From: Myxococcota bacterium
Lineage (GTDB): Bacteria > Myxococcota_A > Polyangia > JAAYKL01
DNA length: 42,481 nucleotides
Direction: 5' to 3'
Assembly (NCBI GenBank): GCA_030065855.1
Contig: JASJCT010000062.1
Span: 1 to 42,481 of the forward strand
In this document: positions 1 through 8,111 of the stretch, in pieces
How positions within the stretch are numbered: the first letter of the stretch is position 1
Layout: each line of letters begins with the position of its first letter
Notes under the pieces: model-generated
Seen by the model: only the letters and a program-made list of their open reading frames with translations
Told to the model about the DNA's origin: nothing
Databases searched by the model: none
Program-made: the position numbers and the translations under genes

Positions 1-308
1 CCGAGCATGGTGATTGAGACACGAGCAGTGCAAGGCAGGACGACAAGTCTTGCTGGTGGCAAGGCGCGGAGGAGTAACGCAGCAATGCGAAGTGGATCGG
101 GCGCCATACGACGGGAGTGCCTACTGAGATAGGTTCTAAGGGAAGACCCTCAAGGGAGGATGGTGAAGAACTTGTCGCGGCCGTCCTTGCGCTCTTGACT
201 GGTGGATGCCGCTCCGCGCTCCCCCTGATACGAGCCTGTGAGATATTTTTTCCCTTCATTTTATCGGTTTTTGGAAACGATCCGCTTCGAGTGGCCGAGA
301 AGGGAGGT

Positions 309-1325
309 ATGGGAAGACGAATCCGCACTTTCGAGCCTCATAAAGTATACGCTGTGGTCATCCGAACGGTCGATCAACAGTTCCTCTTCAAACCTGACCA
401 CGACCCCAAACACCCGCTCCTTACCGCTGGATGCCCGGTCGAGGCGTTCACCAGATTCCATCAGAGAATCCCTGACCCCAGCATCATCGACATCATCGGC
501 TCAGCTGCCGCAAGGGCTAAAGCGCTGGCCCCGATTCAAATTCATTGGGTGGAGTCGAACATTAACCATCTCCAGATTGGTTTCTCTGTAACGCCTGAAC
601 AACTCCCTAATATCGCTCCCTTCTTTCGCAACTTCTTCAGCTACATCGCTGTTAAGCTGAACAAAAAATGGAAAAGAAATGGGCATGCCTTCGGCGCTTC
701 CTACCGGGCAACCGTCTGCATTGACGATGTGTCGGTGGAACAGCAGATGGTCTATGCCATAACGAATCCCGTAAAAGATTTTCTGGTGGAAAAAGTCGAT
801 GAATCTCCGTTCTTCACCACATTCCATCATCTCGTCCGAGGGGAAAAGCTTCGGTTTTTTCGCATCGATTGGGATGGGTATCACCTCGCCGGGAGTCATC
901 GCAAGAAGAGTCATTGTCCTCAGGACTATGTCCAGTGGCTGGACCTTGAAATAACCCCGATTCCGGGCCAGGCGGATTGGCCTGAGCACAAGCGTCAGGC
1001 GTGGATTCGGGTTCAAGTACGAGCGGTGGAGGAGAGGGTTCAGGAAATGCTCAGGAAAGAAGGCCGCCAAGCAATGGGCGTAGCGGCGCAGTATCAAGCT
1101 GATCCTCGCGCTCGTCCGCGCCAACCAAAGGAATCCGGTGGGCAGCCGCTATGTCATTGTTCGGATCATGAGCAACGTAAAGCATTCAAGCGACAATGGC
1201 GAAAGGTTATGTCAGAATATCGGGAAGCCTCCATCGACTACCGCATGGGTATGTGGGACAGAGCGTTTCCGGAAGGTACATATAGGCCGCCCCTCATCAA
1301 ACCCTATCTAGATTCCTACTTCTGA
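309..1325 (+). CDS. RAYT / IS200-type (Y1) transposase-like protein with HLQ motif
   Basis: This resembles REP-associated tyrosine transposases, single-stranded DNA HUH endonucleases that nick and rejoin DNA through one tyrosine. The open frame reaches back to a GTG at 117, but recognisable sequence begins at MGRRIRTFEPHK, so I start at ATG 309 (338 aa); the AGGGAGG at 301-307 sits almost on top of this ATG, and GTG 291 is an alternative. The metal-binding motif reads NINHLQIGF, where family members have NHxH, so the second His is Gln. About 60 residues later MVYAITNPVKDFLV aligns with the usual Y-x-x-x-NPVRAGLV block, whose Tyr is the likely nucleophile. The C-terminal 100 residues are basic and of unknown role. 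The frame is intact over its whole length. The family assignment rests on these two motifs only; whether it is active is unknown. Confidence 0.65.
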   Translation: MGRRIRTFEPHKVYAVVIRTVDQQFLFKPDHDPKHPLLTAGCPVEAFTRFHQRIPDPSIIDIIGSAAARAKALAPIQIHWVESNINHLQIGFSVTPEQLPNIAPFFRNFFSYIAVKLNKKWKRNGHAFGASYRATVCIDDVSVEQQMVYAITNPVKDFLVEKVDESPFFTTFHHLVRGEKLRFFRIDWDGYHLAGSHRKKSHCPQDYVQWLDLEITPIPGQADWPEHKRQAWIRVQVRAVEERVQEMLRKEGRQAMGVAAQYQADPRARPRQPKESGGQPLCHCSDHEQRKAFKRQWRKVMSEYREASIDYRMGMWDRAFPEGTYRPPLIKPYLDSYF

Positions 1326-1333
1326 CCCACTGA

Positions 1334-1540
1334 CAGTGCTTCAGCAGTAGCAATATTCCGTCCAACCGTCAGGTTCCCAGGGCACAGCTGTGCCAAATTG
1401 ATATAAAACTGTACAATGAACGTGAGCTAGAACCCGGAATCATCCCTGATTCTGCAATACGACGTGCCCGTCCGGACAAAGATCATAAACGCAACCAGCT
1501 TGAGCTCTTCTCTTCAATGAAAAACATTCAGGGTCTGTGA
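1334..1540 (+). other. Open stretch after the transposase, possible decayed coding remnant
   Basis: Between the transposase stop and position 1797 there is no convincing gene. One frame is open from 1334 to a TGA at 1538-1540 and reads plausible protein (for example IRRARPDKDHKRNQLELF near its end) but has no ATG with a ribosome binding site. It may be the C-terminal remnant of a lost gene. I do not recognise the family. A perfect 14-bp palindrome, GGCACAGCTGTGCC, lies inside it at 1381-1394. Confidence 0.2.
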
Positions 1541-1586
1541 GCGGCAACTCGGGGAAAAACATTCAGGGTCTGTGAGCGGCAACTCG
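1519..1586. repeat. 35-bp tandem duplication
   Basis: A 33-base block beginning GAAAAACATTCAGGGTC and ending GCGGCAACTCG occurs at 1519-1551 and again, identical, at 1554-1586, with GG between them (period 35). The first copy carries the stop codon of the open stretch 1334-1540. The core TTCAGGGTCTGTGAG differs by one base from TTCAGGGTCTCTGAG in the palindrome at 25906-25930. Confidence 0.9.
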
Positions 1587-1796
1587 AGCGAATTTTCAAC
1601 ATTTTCGAGACAACTGCAACGCCAAGTTCATTTACCACCCATAAGTAGACAGCATTTTTTTTGCACAGTCGCTGCTTTTCCTTGCTTGATCAGGGAAGAT
1701 CAATCGATCCTTCACTTAAACGATTACAGAATTACAAAAAAACTCAGACGCCCTTACTGGAGAGTTTTTGATCCCACTTGATATCAATAATGTTTA

Positions 1797-2750
1797 TCAG
1801 TATTCTCTCCGAATATCCTTTGCAAATATTGACCCAAGAAGATCTAAAATCAATCTCGACGCAACTTGAGCAGTTCGGCCAGATTGGTCCATTAAGGGGT
1901 TTACTTCAACTAAATCTATTCCCACTATTCTTCCCTTAGTAGGACAGGCCTGTAAGAGGCGCTTTAATTGGCGATACGAAAGTCCACCAGGTTCTGGCGT
2001 TCCAGTTCCTGGAGCAATGGATGGATCTAGGCAATCGATATCAATTGTTAAATAAATATTATCACTGTTTCTAATTTTTGATATTATGCTATCCACCCCT
2101 TCATTATCAATATCTTCTGCTGTAAAATAACGTGATTTTTTTTTGACAGTTTCATCATACCAGTTCGGATTATTTAACAGTCCGCGAATTCCGATTTGAG
2201 TTAAGCTATGGACATGTTCCAATTCTACTATACGTCTCATCTGATTGGCATGAGTATATTTAAGTCCCACGAAATCATCTAAGAGGTCCATGTGTGTATC
2301 GAACTGTATAACATGGAGAGGAAAATTGGAAAATCCACGGACAATAGGAAAACTAATCGAGTGATCTCCGCCTAATATAACAGGTAGTGCATTACTTTCT
2401 CGGATTGTTTCGATACTTACAGTGATGATATCCATTGTTTCATCGAGGAGAGTTGGCATCGTATTCAGGTCTCCACAATCAACAATTTTTAACCCAGACA
2501 GTATTTTTTTTTCTGAGTCGATATCATATAAGCCTTCCGGTGAAAGCGCAGAAGCGTATATCATTGAGGCTTCACGTATCGCCTTTGGCCCGAACCGAGT
2601 ACCTGGGCGATATAAAGTTCCAGTATCGAGGCATATGCCAGCTATGGCGACATCAGCGTCCAGATTGCTAAGGTCGGGACATATAGGGACTCTGCAAAAA
2701 CTAGGAATACCTTCATAGGAACAGCCGAATCTTTGTTCGATGCAACTCAC
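1797..2750 (-). CDS. Agmatinase/arginase-family (ureohydrolase) protein
   Basis: Binuclear manganese hydrolase of the ureohydrolase family, which splits guanidino groups to urea (agmatine to putrescine, arginine to ornithine, guanidinobutyrate and others). All six expected metal ligands are visible: GGDHS (His130), DTHMD (Asp151, His153, Asp155) and TIDIDCLDP (Asp237, Asp239). The EPGGLSYR and IDLVEVNP blocks follow in normal order. At 317 aa it has the usual length of agmatinases. Start is ATG 2750. It is read away from the methyltransferase at 3017 across an A+T-rich 266-base spacer. Its codon use is A+T-rich compared with genes after 6500, suggesting acquisition. Substrate cannot be told from sequence: the KYTHANQMRR segment, where agmatinases commonly have a YxHGTPF-type block, leaves other guanidino compounds or a modified peptide possible. 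Confidence 0.85.
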   Translation of the reverse strand: MSCIEQRFGCSYEGIPSFCRVPICPDLSNLDADVAIAGICLDTGTLYRPGTRFGPKAIREASMIYASALSPEGLYDIDSEKKILSGLKIVDCGDLNTMPTLLDETMDIITVSIETIRESNALPVILGGDHSISFPIVRGFSNFPLHVIQFDTHMDLLDDFVGLKYTHANQMRRIVELEHVHSLTQIGIRGLLNNPNWYDETVKKKSRYFTAEDIDNEGVDSIISKIRNSDNIYLTIDIDCLDPSIAPGTGTPEPGGLSYRQLKRLLQACPTKGRIVGIDLVEVNPLMDQSGRTAQVASRLILDLLGSIFAKDIRREY

Positions 2751-3016
2751 TCTTTACCTCCACCGGTACGTAAGGGTTAGTCCATTTAATCACAAACGCA
2801 ATACATACTCCATAATATTCCGTTAAGAATAAGATAATCAAATATTTTTATAAAGTTGGCTGTTTTCTATGATATTCACAACTTATTCTTATTTAGTCAT
2901 GCAAGCATCATTAGAAATATTATCATCATATCCCTCAATATTGGATTAATATTGACCGTATTAAACTTCTTAACCTTTTTGGTTGACCCTATGATTTTCT
3001 TTTCTTAGAAGAATAT
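2751..3016. other. A+T-rich divergent intergenic region
   Basis: This spacer between the agmatinase-family gene (minus) and the methyltransferase (plus) must hold both promoters. It is very A+T-rich. TTGACC near 2983 is a possible -35 box for the plus-strand gene, but no convincing -10 follows at the right spacing. I see no small gene or clear precursor-peptide frame with a ribosome binding site. Confidence 0.4.
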
Positions 3017-3823
3017 ATGTACAAGAAATTTGAAAAAATTGGTCGATGCCCGATCTCGCATAAACCATTGAGATTTATTAATAATAAAGCATTCGAAACT
3101 GAAGATCATAAACAAGTCTATCCAGTTGTCGATGGGATTCTTGATATTTTACACCATAAGTCCGTCGTGACTTCTATTTCATATGATTCAATTTCAGAGA
3201 GCTATGATTCTTATATATCTGGAAACAATTTTATAAACAGGACATACAATAGACTCTTTTGGGGGTTTACTTCGGACTTTGAGTGTGTAAATAAAATTTT
3301 GGAAGACATCAACATCGATTTTGACGGTGTTATAATAGACGCTCCGGCCGGTACCGGTATTTATACTGCACCCAAATTAACAACTTTAAAAAGAGGAAGT
3401 ATATTTTCCTTAGACTATTCAATGGGTATGTTAAGGAAATCCCAAAGAAATTTTTTTGATTCAGGAATTTGCAATGCGATCTTTATAAGAGCAGACGTAA
3501 CTGAACTTCCGTTTATTGATTCCAGTGTTGATATCGTATTATCTTTTAACGGGTTTCATGCTTTTCCGCAGAAAAGGGAAGCTTTGGAGGAAATATATAG
3601 AACATTAAAACCTGGTGGATCAATCTTAGGTTCTTTTTATATATCTAAAGAGTATTGGATAACCGATCTTATTGTCAGTCATCTGTACACAAATAAGAAA
3701 TGGTTTTTTAAACCATTTTTCACAGAAAGAGAAGCGATTGATTTTATCTCAGAGAGATTTAGAATAGAAATCTCGTATAAGATGAAATCAATTTTTATAT
3801 TCAAAGCAAGGAAATTGACTTAA
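3017..3823 (+). CDS. Class I SAM-dependent methyltransferase with Trm112-like N-terminus
   Basis: Transfers methyl from S-adenosylmethionine to an unknown acceptor. The first 50 residues (CPISHKPL ... QVYPVVDGILDIL) resemble the short Trm112-like segment often placed before UbiE-type methyltransferases, though only one of the usual Cys residues is present. The catalytic domain follows: motif I appears as VIIDAPAGTGIYT (about residues 107-119), the acidic ribose-binding strand as SLDYS, then RADVTELPF and the post-motif LKPGGSILGSFY. Length is 268 aa. ATG 3017 has only a weak AGAAGA upstream. The gene lies alone on the plus strand, divergent from the agmatinase-like gene and convergent with the ThiF-like gene. 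Very low G+C (17 of 60 bases at 3361-3420). The substrate is unknown; a small molecule or peptide made by the neighbouring enzymes is an inference. Confidence 0.8.
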   Translation: MYKKFEKIGRCPISHKPLRFINNKAFETEDHKQVYPVVDGILDILHHKSVVTSISYDSISESYDSYISGNNFINRTYNRLFWGFTSDFECVNKILEDINIDFDGVIIDAPAGTGIYTAPKLTTLKRGSIFSLDYSMGMLRKSQRNFFDSGICNAIFIRADVTELPFIDSSVDIVLSFNGFHAFPQKREALEEIYRTLKPGGSILGSFYISKEYWITDLIVSHLYTNKKWFFKPFFTEREAIDFISERFRIEISYKMKSIFIFKARKLT

Positions 3824-3881
3824 AATTAGATTCATACTTTTTGAGAATAACCTAAAAACAATATTCAAATCTTAAATTTAT

Positions 3882-4682
3882 CTAAAGAGTTCGATGTCTA
3901 AATGGATCATAGAAAGACCACTCAGGTGCATAAGCAATATTACCCCAGTTTAGAAGAATCTTTAGTGTCTCCAATGCCATAAACAAAGAAGTAAGCCACA
4001 CAAGTGGTCCTAAAGTTGGAATTCGACCAGTTGAGGCTATATCAGAGGGCTCAATTGAATAAAAGTTCGAAATATCCTCTATCTTACTGAGACCAATCAG
4101 TGTTTCAAGACCTAGCCGTTCTAATTCCTGATTTGGAATATCTTCAAGGGAACGTCCTCGTGTTGGCAAACTATAGACGTCTTCCAAGCTAGGTGTATCA
4201 CGGGTAATGACTCGGACGTTGCAGTACGGTAGCCCCCAACCTTCAATAAGCGGTATATCGGATTCTCGTGCCTGCCTCGAAGCAATTATACAGGGTTTTA
4301 ATTCATCGATAGCCAAAACTACGACATCAACATCTCGAAAGATTTCCGAAATATTTTCTGAAGTCAAGGCATCGAATCTTTCTACAATTACTTCGGGATT
4401 AATATCAAGGGCGAATTTTTCTGCAACATCTATTTTTCTCATCCCTACTGTAGAGTGGAACGCGAAAATCTGTCTATTAAGATTTGTCGGCTCAAAAATA
4501 TCTTTATCAACAATGGAGAAGTTCCCTACACCGCTTCTAATCAAAACCTCAAAACAAGTGCCTCCAAGTCCACCAACGCCTAAAATAGCCACCTTGGAGC
4601 TGCGTAGGACACTTTGTTGTTCTTTAGTTAGAATACCGATGTTGCGATCAGTGTGAAGTCGATATTGCTCAGACCAGTTCAA
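3882..4682 (-). CDS. ThiF/HesA/MoeB-type E1-like adenylyltransferase
   Basis: Member of the E1-like family that adenylates a carboxyl group, either the C-terminal glycine of a ubiquitin-like sulfur carrier or a small acid. The nucleotide-binding loop GVGGLGGT, the acidic strand SIVDKD and the signature NLNRQ with its Arg are present, and KIDVAEKFALDINP matches the next conserved helix. The zinc-binding CxxC pairs of MoeB/ThiF are absent, and there is no clear catalytic Cys loop; the C-terminal part (EGWGLPYCNV, then about 100 residues) is divergent. The start is TTG 4682, chosen because AGGAGA sits 5 bases upstream. It lies 11 bases after the amidohydrolase stop, so the two genes form an operon. 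No sulfur-carrier gene is seen beside it. The acyl substrate is therefore unknown. Confidence 0.82.
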   Translation of the reverse strand: MNWSEQYRLHTDRNIGILTKEQQSVLRSSKVAILGVGGLGGTCFEVLIRSGVGNFSIVDKDIFEPTNLNRQIFAFHSTVGMRKIDVAEKFALDINPEVIVERFDALTSENISEIFRDVDVVVLAIDELKPCIIASRQARESDIPLIEGWGLPYCNVRVITRDTPSLEDVYSLPTRGRSLEDIPNQELERLGLETLIGLSKIEDISNFYSIEPSDIASTGRIPTLGPLVWLTSLFMALETLKILLNWGNIAYAPEWSFYDPFRHRTL

Positions 4683-4693
4683 TTATTTCTCCT

Positions 4694-5620
4694 TTATTTA
4701 CTTGGTTTATTGGTCTCATTTAGACGTGAGAGCTTTTCTGTTAATTCTTCCAAAGTCATCAAATGGGGTCTCTCTTTTCGCCCTTCTAGCAGTGATTGAA
4801 CATTTTGTCCGAAAATTTTTTGCAGATAGTCATCTGGTAATCCCAAAGAATAGAGACAGTCGACGAAATCTTTCATACGATGTACATAATTGCAGAAGGG
4901 TGACGGGTAATCAGTGCCAAAGATAATTTTATCCGGTCCAAGACGATCGATTAAATCCACAGTTAATATCTGTCTAATTTCATAAAGATAAGCTGAGGTA
5001 TCAATATAAACATTCTCGTGTTTTTCAACGACCATGAAAGCGTGATGATGCCAGAATGTCCCCAAGTGAGTAAGCATGATCCTTAGATCTGGAAAGTTAT
5101 TTGCTACTTCGTCAATAAGAATTGGATCCGCTTGAGAAAGCCTGCACGCAGTGCCGAAAGGAGTAGTCCCCACGTGGAACACAACAGGAATATTTAGTTG
5201 CAGGGCTTTTTCGTATAAGTTGAATACTCTTTTATCATTGGGGAAAAAATTCTGAAGCGGAGGATGGAGCTTCAGACCTCTAAGATTGAAATTTCTCACT
5301 GCGCGCTCGAGGATTTCTGGTGCATTTGATGATTTTGGATCTACTGAAGCGAAACCGATCAATCTTTCTGGGTAACGAGTACAAAGTGAATACACATATT
5401 CATTTGAGGAGTATATGATAGGCGCATCGACTGCATAAATGATGGATTTTTCAATACATGCTTCGTCCATCTGATTGATTAAAGTCTCAGGTAGTACAAG
5501 AGGAAGGGTTTGATCGAGGTTTTTGTAAACAGCGACTTCCCCGGTGAAAATAGAGCCTTTTTGGCGTTTCGCTAAGGCTTCTACCTCTATCATATGTACG
5601 TGAGCGTTGATTATTTTCAT
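4694..5620 (-). CDS. Amidohydrolase-family (amidohydrolase 2) metal-dependent hydrolase
   Basis: TIM-barrel metal hydrolase or decarboxylase of the amidohydrolase-2 group. The metal-binding HxH is at the N-terminus (INAHVHM); further expected barrel residues appear as GLKLHPPLQ, VVFHVGTTPFG, MLTHLGTFWHHH and IIFGTDYPSP, the last giving the late catalytic Asp. Length (308 aa) is normal. Start is ATG 5620. First gene of a two-gene minus-strand operon with the ThiF-like gene. Family members hydrolyse amides or cyclic amides, or decarboxylate aromatic acids, so the motif set does not fix the reaction. Paired with an E1-like activating enzyme, it might act on an activated or cyclised acid, but this is inference. 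Confidence 0.82.
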   Translation of the reverse strand: MKIINAHVHMIEVEALAKRQKGSIFTGEVAVYKNLDQTLPLVLPETLINQMDEACIEKSIIYAVDAPIIYSSNEYVYSLCTRYPERLIGFASVDPKSSNAPEILERAVRNFNLRGLKLHPPLQNFFPNDKRVFNLYEKALQLNIPVVFHVGTTPFGTACRLSQADPILIDEVANNFPDLRIMLTHLGTFWHHHAFMVVEKHENVYIDTSAYLYEIRQILTVDLIDRLGPDKIIFGTDYPSPFCNYVHRMKDFVDCLYSLGLPDDYLQKIFGQNVQSLLEGRKERPHLMTLEELTEKLSRLNETNKPSK

Positions 5621-5771
5621 CTTATTTTAGAATCTCTGCATTTTGCCATCAGACGGTTATGCGAATGAAAAATAACAGTATTTGTATAAAGCGAGCAATA
5701 TTTGCTGAAAAATTTTTTTATTCTATAATCATGCGCAATAAACTGAAGTGTGCAAATTTTTTGGGAGTAAG

Positions 5772-8108
5772 ATGAACATTTTCGCGATAATTACCCTGGC
5801 ATCTTTCATCTTATGCATTTTTATTGCGTTTCTAGTTCTACTAAAAACCCCTAGAGCTCTTGTCAACCAAATCTTTACGATGCTATCTATTACGCTCGGT
5901 TTTTTCGCACTCCTGCAATTTGGCTATCGCATTTCCAATTCTATCGAACAGGCAAACTTTTGGTGGGATTTAGATTTCTTTTGGCCACTCCTACCACCAT
6001 TAGCACTTCATTTTGTGCTCGCGTTTACTGAAAAAACCAATTTGCTCAAACGTAAGAGCCTTTATTTTGGGCTTTATGGACCAGCTATTGTCCTTCTCCT
6101 CATGGACATGATTTTTCACACGTTTACTGGTCCGCCGGTGCGTCAAAACTACGGTTGGACGTTCAGCGCTCCCTCGTCCCTAGCGAGTGGAATGGCCTAT
6201 GTCTGGCAACAGTGTCTATTAATTTTGTGTATCATAGTCCTATTCCATTTCTATTTCACCACAAATGATGTTCAGAAACGAAGTCAAGTGAGATGGATGT
6301 GTTTTGGTTTCGTTTTAGTAATTGTAGGGACGATCACGGAATTGATTCTTATTTTTCTTAGAGTAGATGCTCCTCCTTTGTCGGTATTTACTTTCATTAT
6401 CTGTAATTGTTTTATTTGTTTCGCCATCTGGAAATACGAGCTTTTTTCGGTAAACCCTGCCACTGCGGCTGAAAACATCATCGCCACAATGAGCGATTCT
6501 CTATTGCTTGTGGCTCCTGATGGAAAAATCATTTCAGCCAACGACTCGGCGCACGTGGCGCTCGGCTATTCTAAGGATGAAATCGCTGCGTTACCCGTGG
6601 AGTCGGTGTTGGAGTCCGACGAGGGACAACCTTCGTGGCGGGATATATGCGCTGGTTTGGATGAAATTCCCGAGATTGAAGACCCTGAAGGAAAAGGAAA
6701 TGAAAACAAGTCTTTAGAGGCTATATTCCGAACGAAGGATAAAAAAGAAATACCTATTTCTCTTGCTGGATCAGCACTTTTGGACGATGCCAAACGGCCG
6801 CTGGGTTTTGTGCTCATTGGCCGGGATATCAGGGAGAAGAAGCAGGCCGAAGAGGAACTTCGCCAGCATCGGGATCACTTGGAGGAGCTGGTCGAAAAGC
6901 GGACGCGGGAGCTGAAGCTGGAGACGTTTGAAAAGATGAAGGTCGAAGCGACCTGTAAGGACCTTCAGGAGCAACTCTATCAGTCCCAGAAAATGGAGGC
7001 GATCGGGCGGCTGGCCGGCGGCGTGGCCCATGATTTTAATAATCTTTTGTTTGTGATCGCCGGGTATGCAGAGTCGATCCTGTTCTCCATGGCCGAGGAT
7101 GATCCGTCTCGCGTGGACGCGCAGGAGGTCAGCAATGCCGCTCACCGGGCAGCCGGGCTGACCCAACAACTGCTCGCCTTTAGCCGCAAACAAGTGATCA
7201 CGCCCAAGCCCACTGATTTGCGAGAGACGTTCAAAGGTATCAAAAATATGCTGGGTCGAATTATCGGTGAAGATATCGAGCTCGTCTTTGTCCCATCTGA
7301 AAACCTGGGCCAAGTGATGGTGGATCCCGTACAGATGGATCAGGTGCTGGCAAACCTGTTCGTCAACGCCCGGGATGCAATGCCCGGTGGGGGTAAATTG
7401 ACGGTCTCTGCCAAGAACGTTTACTTCGATAAAACAATTACTTCGAAAAAGGCCGATCTCAAACCCGGGAATTACGTGCAGTTATCCGTAAGCGATACGG
7501 GCTGCGGTATGGACGAGGCCACCTGTGATCAGATATTTGAGCCGTTTTTTACGACCAAGGAACAGGGCAAGGGTACCGGACTGGGTCTGTCCACGGTTTA
7601 CGGTATTATCAAACAAAATCATGGGGTTATTGATGTCTCTTCTAAACGTGGCGTCGGCACGAAGTTTGACATTTACTTTCCCGAAGTCGAATCCGAAGAA
7701 GCACCTGAAGCCGAACTCACAGAGATCGTCGTGCCCTCCGGGACCGAGACAATTTTGCTCGTTGAGGACGAATCCGCAGTCCGACAATTGGCGAGCCAGC
7801 AGCTTAAAAAGCAGGGTTACGATGTGCTGGAAGCAAAGGACGCAAAAGAAGCTATCGATCTCTTTAAGCGGTACGAAGAAAAAATCGACCTCCTGTTTAC
7901 CGACATCGTCATGCCAGGCATGAGCGGTATGAAGCTCTCCGAACACCTGGAAGGCGAAAGACCAAGCCTACGCGTCCTTTTTATGTCCGGTCACAACGAG
8001 GAGATCATCGACCAGCACGGTTGTCTGGCAACTGACAAGCCACTCCTGCAGAAACCATTCACCTACACGGACCTCTCTTGGAAAATCCGCGAGATTTTGG
8101 ACGCTTAG
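5772..8108 (+). CDS. Hybrid sensor histidine kinase (7TM sensor, PAS, HisKA, HATPase, receiver)
   Basis: Membrane signalling kinase. From ATG 5772 (778 aa): about seven hydrophobic helices in residues 1-230 (7TM sensor type), a PAS domain around 232-355 (VAPDGKIISANDSA ... LIGRDIREKK), a coiled coil (AEEELRQHRDHLEELVEK), HisKA with GGVAHDFNN (phospho-acceptor His420), HATPase with NLFVNARDAMPGGG, DTGCGMD and GKGTGLGLSTVYG, and a C-terminal receiver with phospho-acceptor Asp711 in FTDIVMPGMSG. An upstream GTG at 5748 is in frame, but GGGAG at 5763-5767 favours ATG 5772. The sensor half is A+T-rich like the preceding island, the kinase half is not. The purine nucleoside phosphorylase ATG follows 3 bases after the stop, so transcription probably continues into the nucleoside genes. 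No output-domain response regulator is adjacent. Confidence 0.93.
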   Translation: MNIFAIITLASFILCIFIAFLVLLKTPRALVNQIFTMLSITLGFFALLQFGYRISNSIEQANFWWDLDFFWPLLPPLALHFVLAFTEKTNLLKRKSLYFGLYGPAIVLLLMDMIFHTFTGPPVRQNYGWTFSAPSSLASGMAYVWQQCLLILCIIVLFHFYFTTNDVQKRSQVRWMCFGFVLVIVGTITELILIFLRVDAPPLSVFTFIICNCFICFAIWKYELFSVNPATAAENIIATMSDSLLLVAPDGKIISANDSAHVALGYSKDEIAALPVESVLESDEGQPSWRDICAGLDEIPEIEDPEGKGNENKSLEAIFRTKDKKEIPISLAGSALLDDAKRPLGFVLIGRDIREKKQAEEELRQHRDHLEELVEKRTRELKLETFEKMKVEATCKDLQEQLYQSQKMEAIGRLAGGVAHDFNNLLFVIAGYAESILFSMAEDDPSRVDAQEVSNAAHRAAGLTQQLLAFSRKQVITPKPTDLRETFKGIKNMLGRIIGEDIELVFVPSENLGQVMVDPVQMDQVLANLFVNARDAMPGGGKLTVSAKNVYFDKTITSKKADLKPGNYVQLSVSDTGCGMDEATCDQIFEPFFTTKEQGKGTGLGLSTVYGIIKQNHGVIDVSSKRGVGTKFDIYFPEVESEEAPEAELTEIVVPSGTETILLVEDESAVRQLASQQLKKQGYDVLEAKDAKEAIDLFKRYEEKIDLLFTDIVMPGMSGMKLSEHLEGERPSLRVLFMSGHNEEIIDQHGCLATDKPLLQKPFTYTDLSWKIREILDA

Positions 8109-8111
8109 CAA

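Noticed and set aside
501..1124. 207-residue minus-strand open frame opposite the transposase-like gene
   Set aside because: It has no recognisable motif; the plus-strand frame carries the Y1 transposase blocks.
1519..1586. Possible CRISPR array
   Set aside because: Only two copies with a 2-base spacer and no Cas genes.
2751..3016. RiPP precursor peptide gene beside the ureohydrolase
   Set aside because: No short frame with a ribosome binding site and leader-like sequence is visible; the RiPP idea stays a guess.
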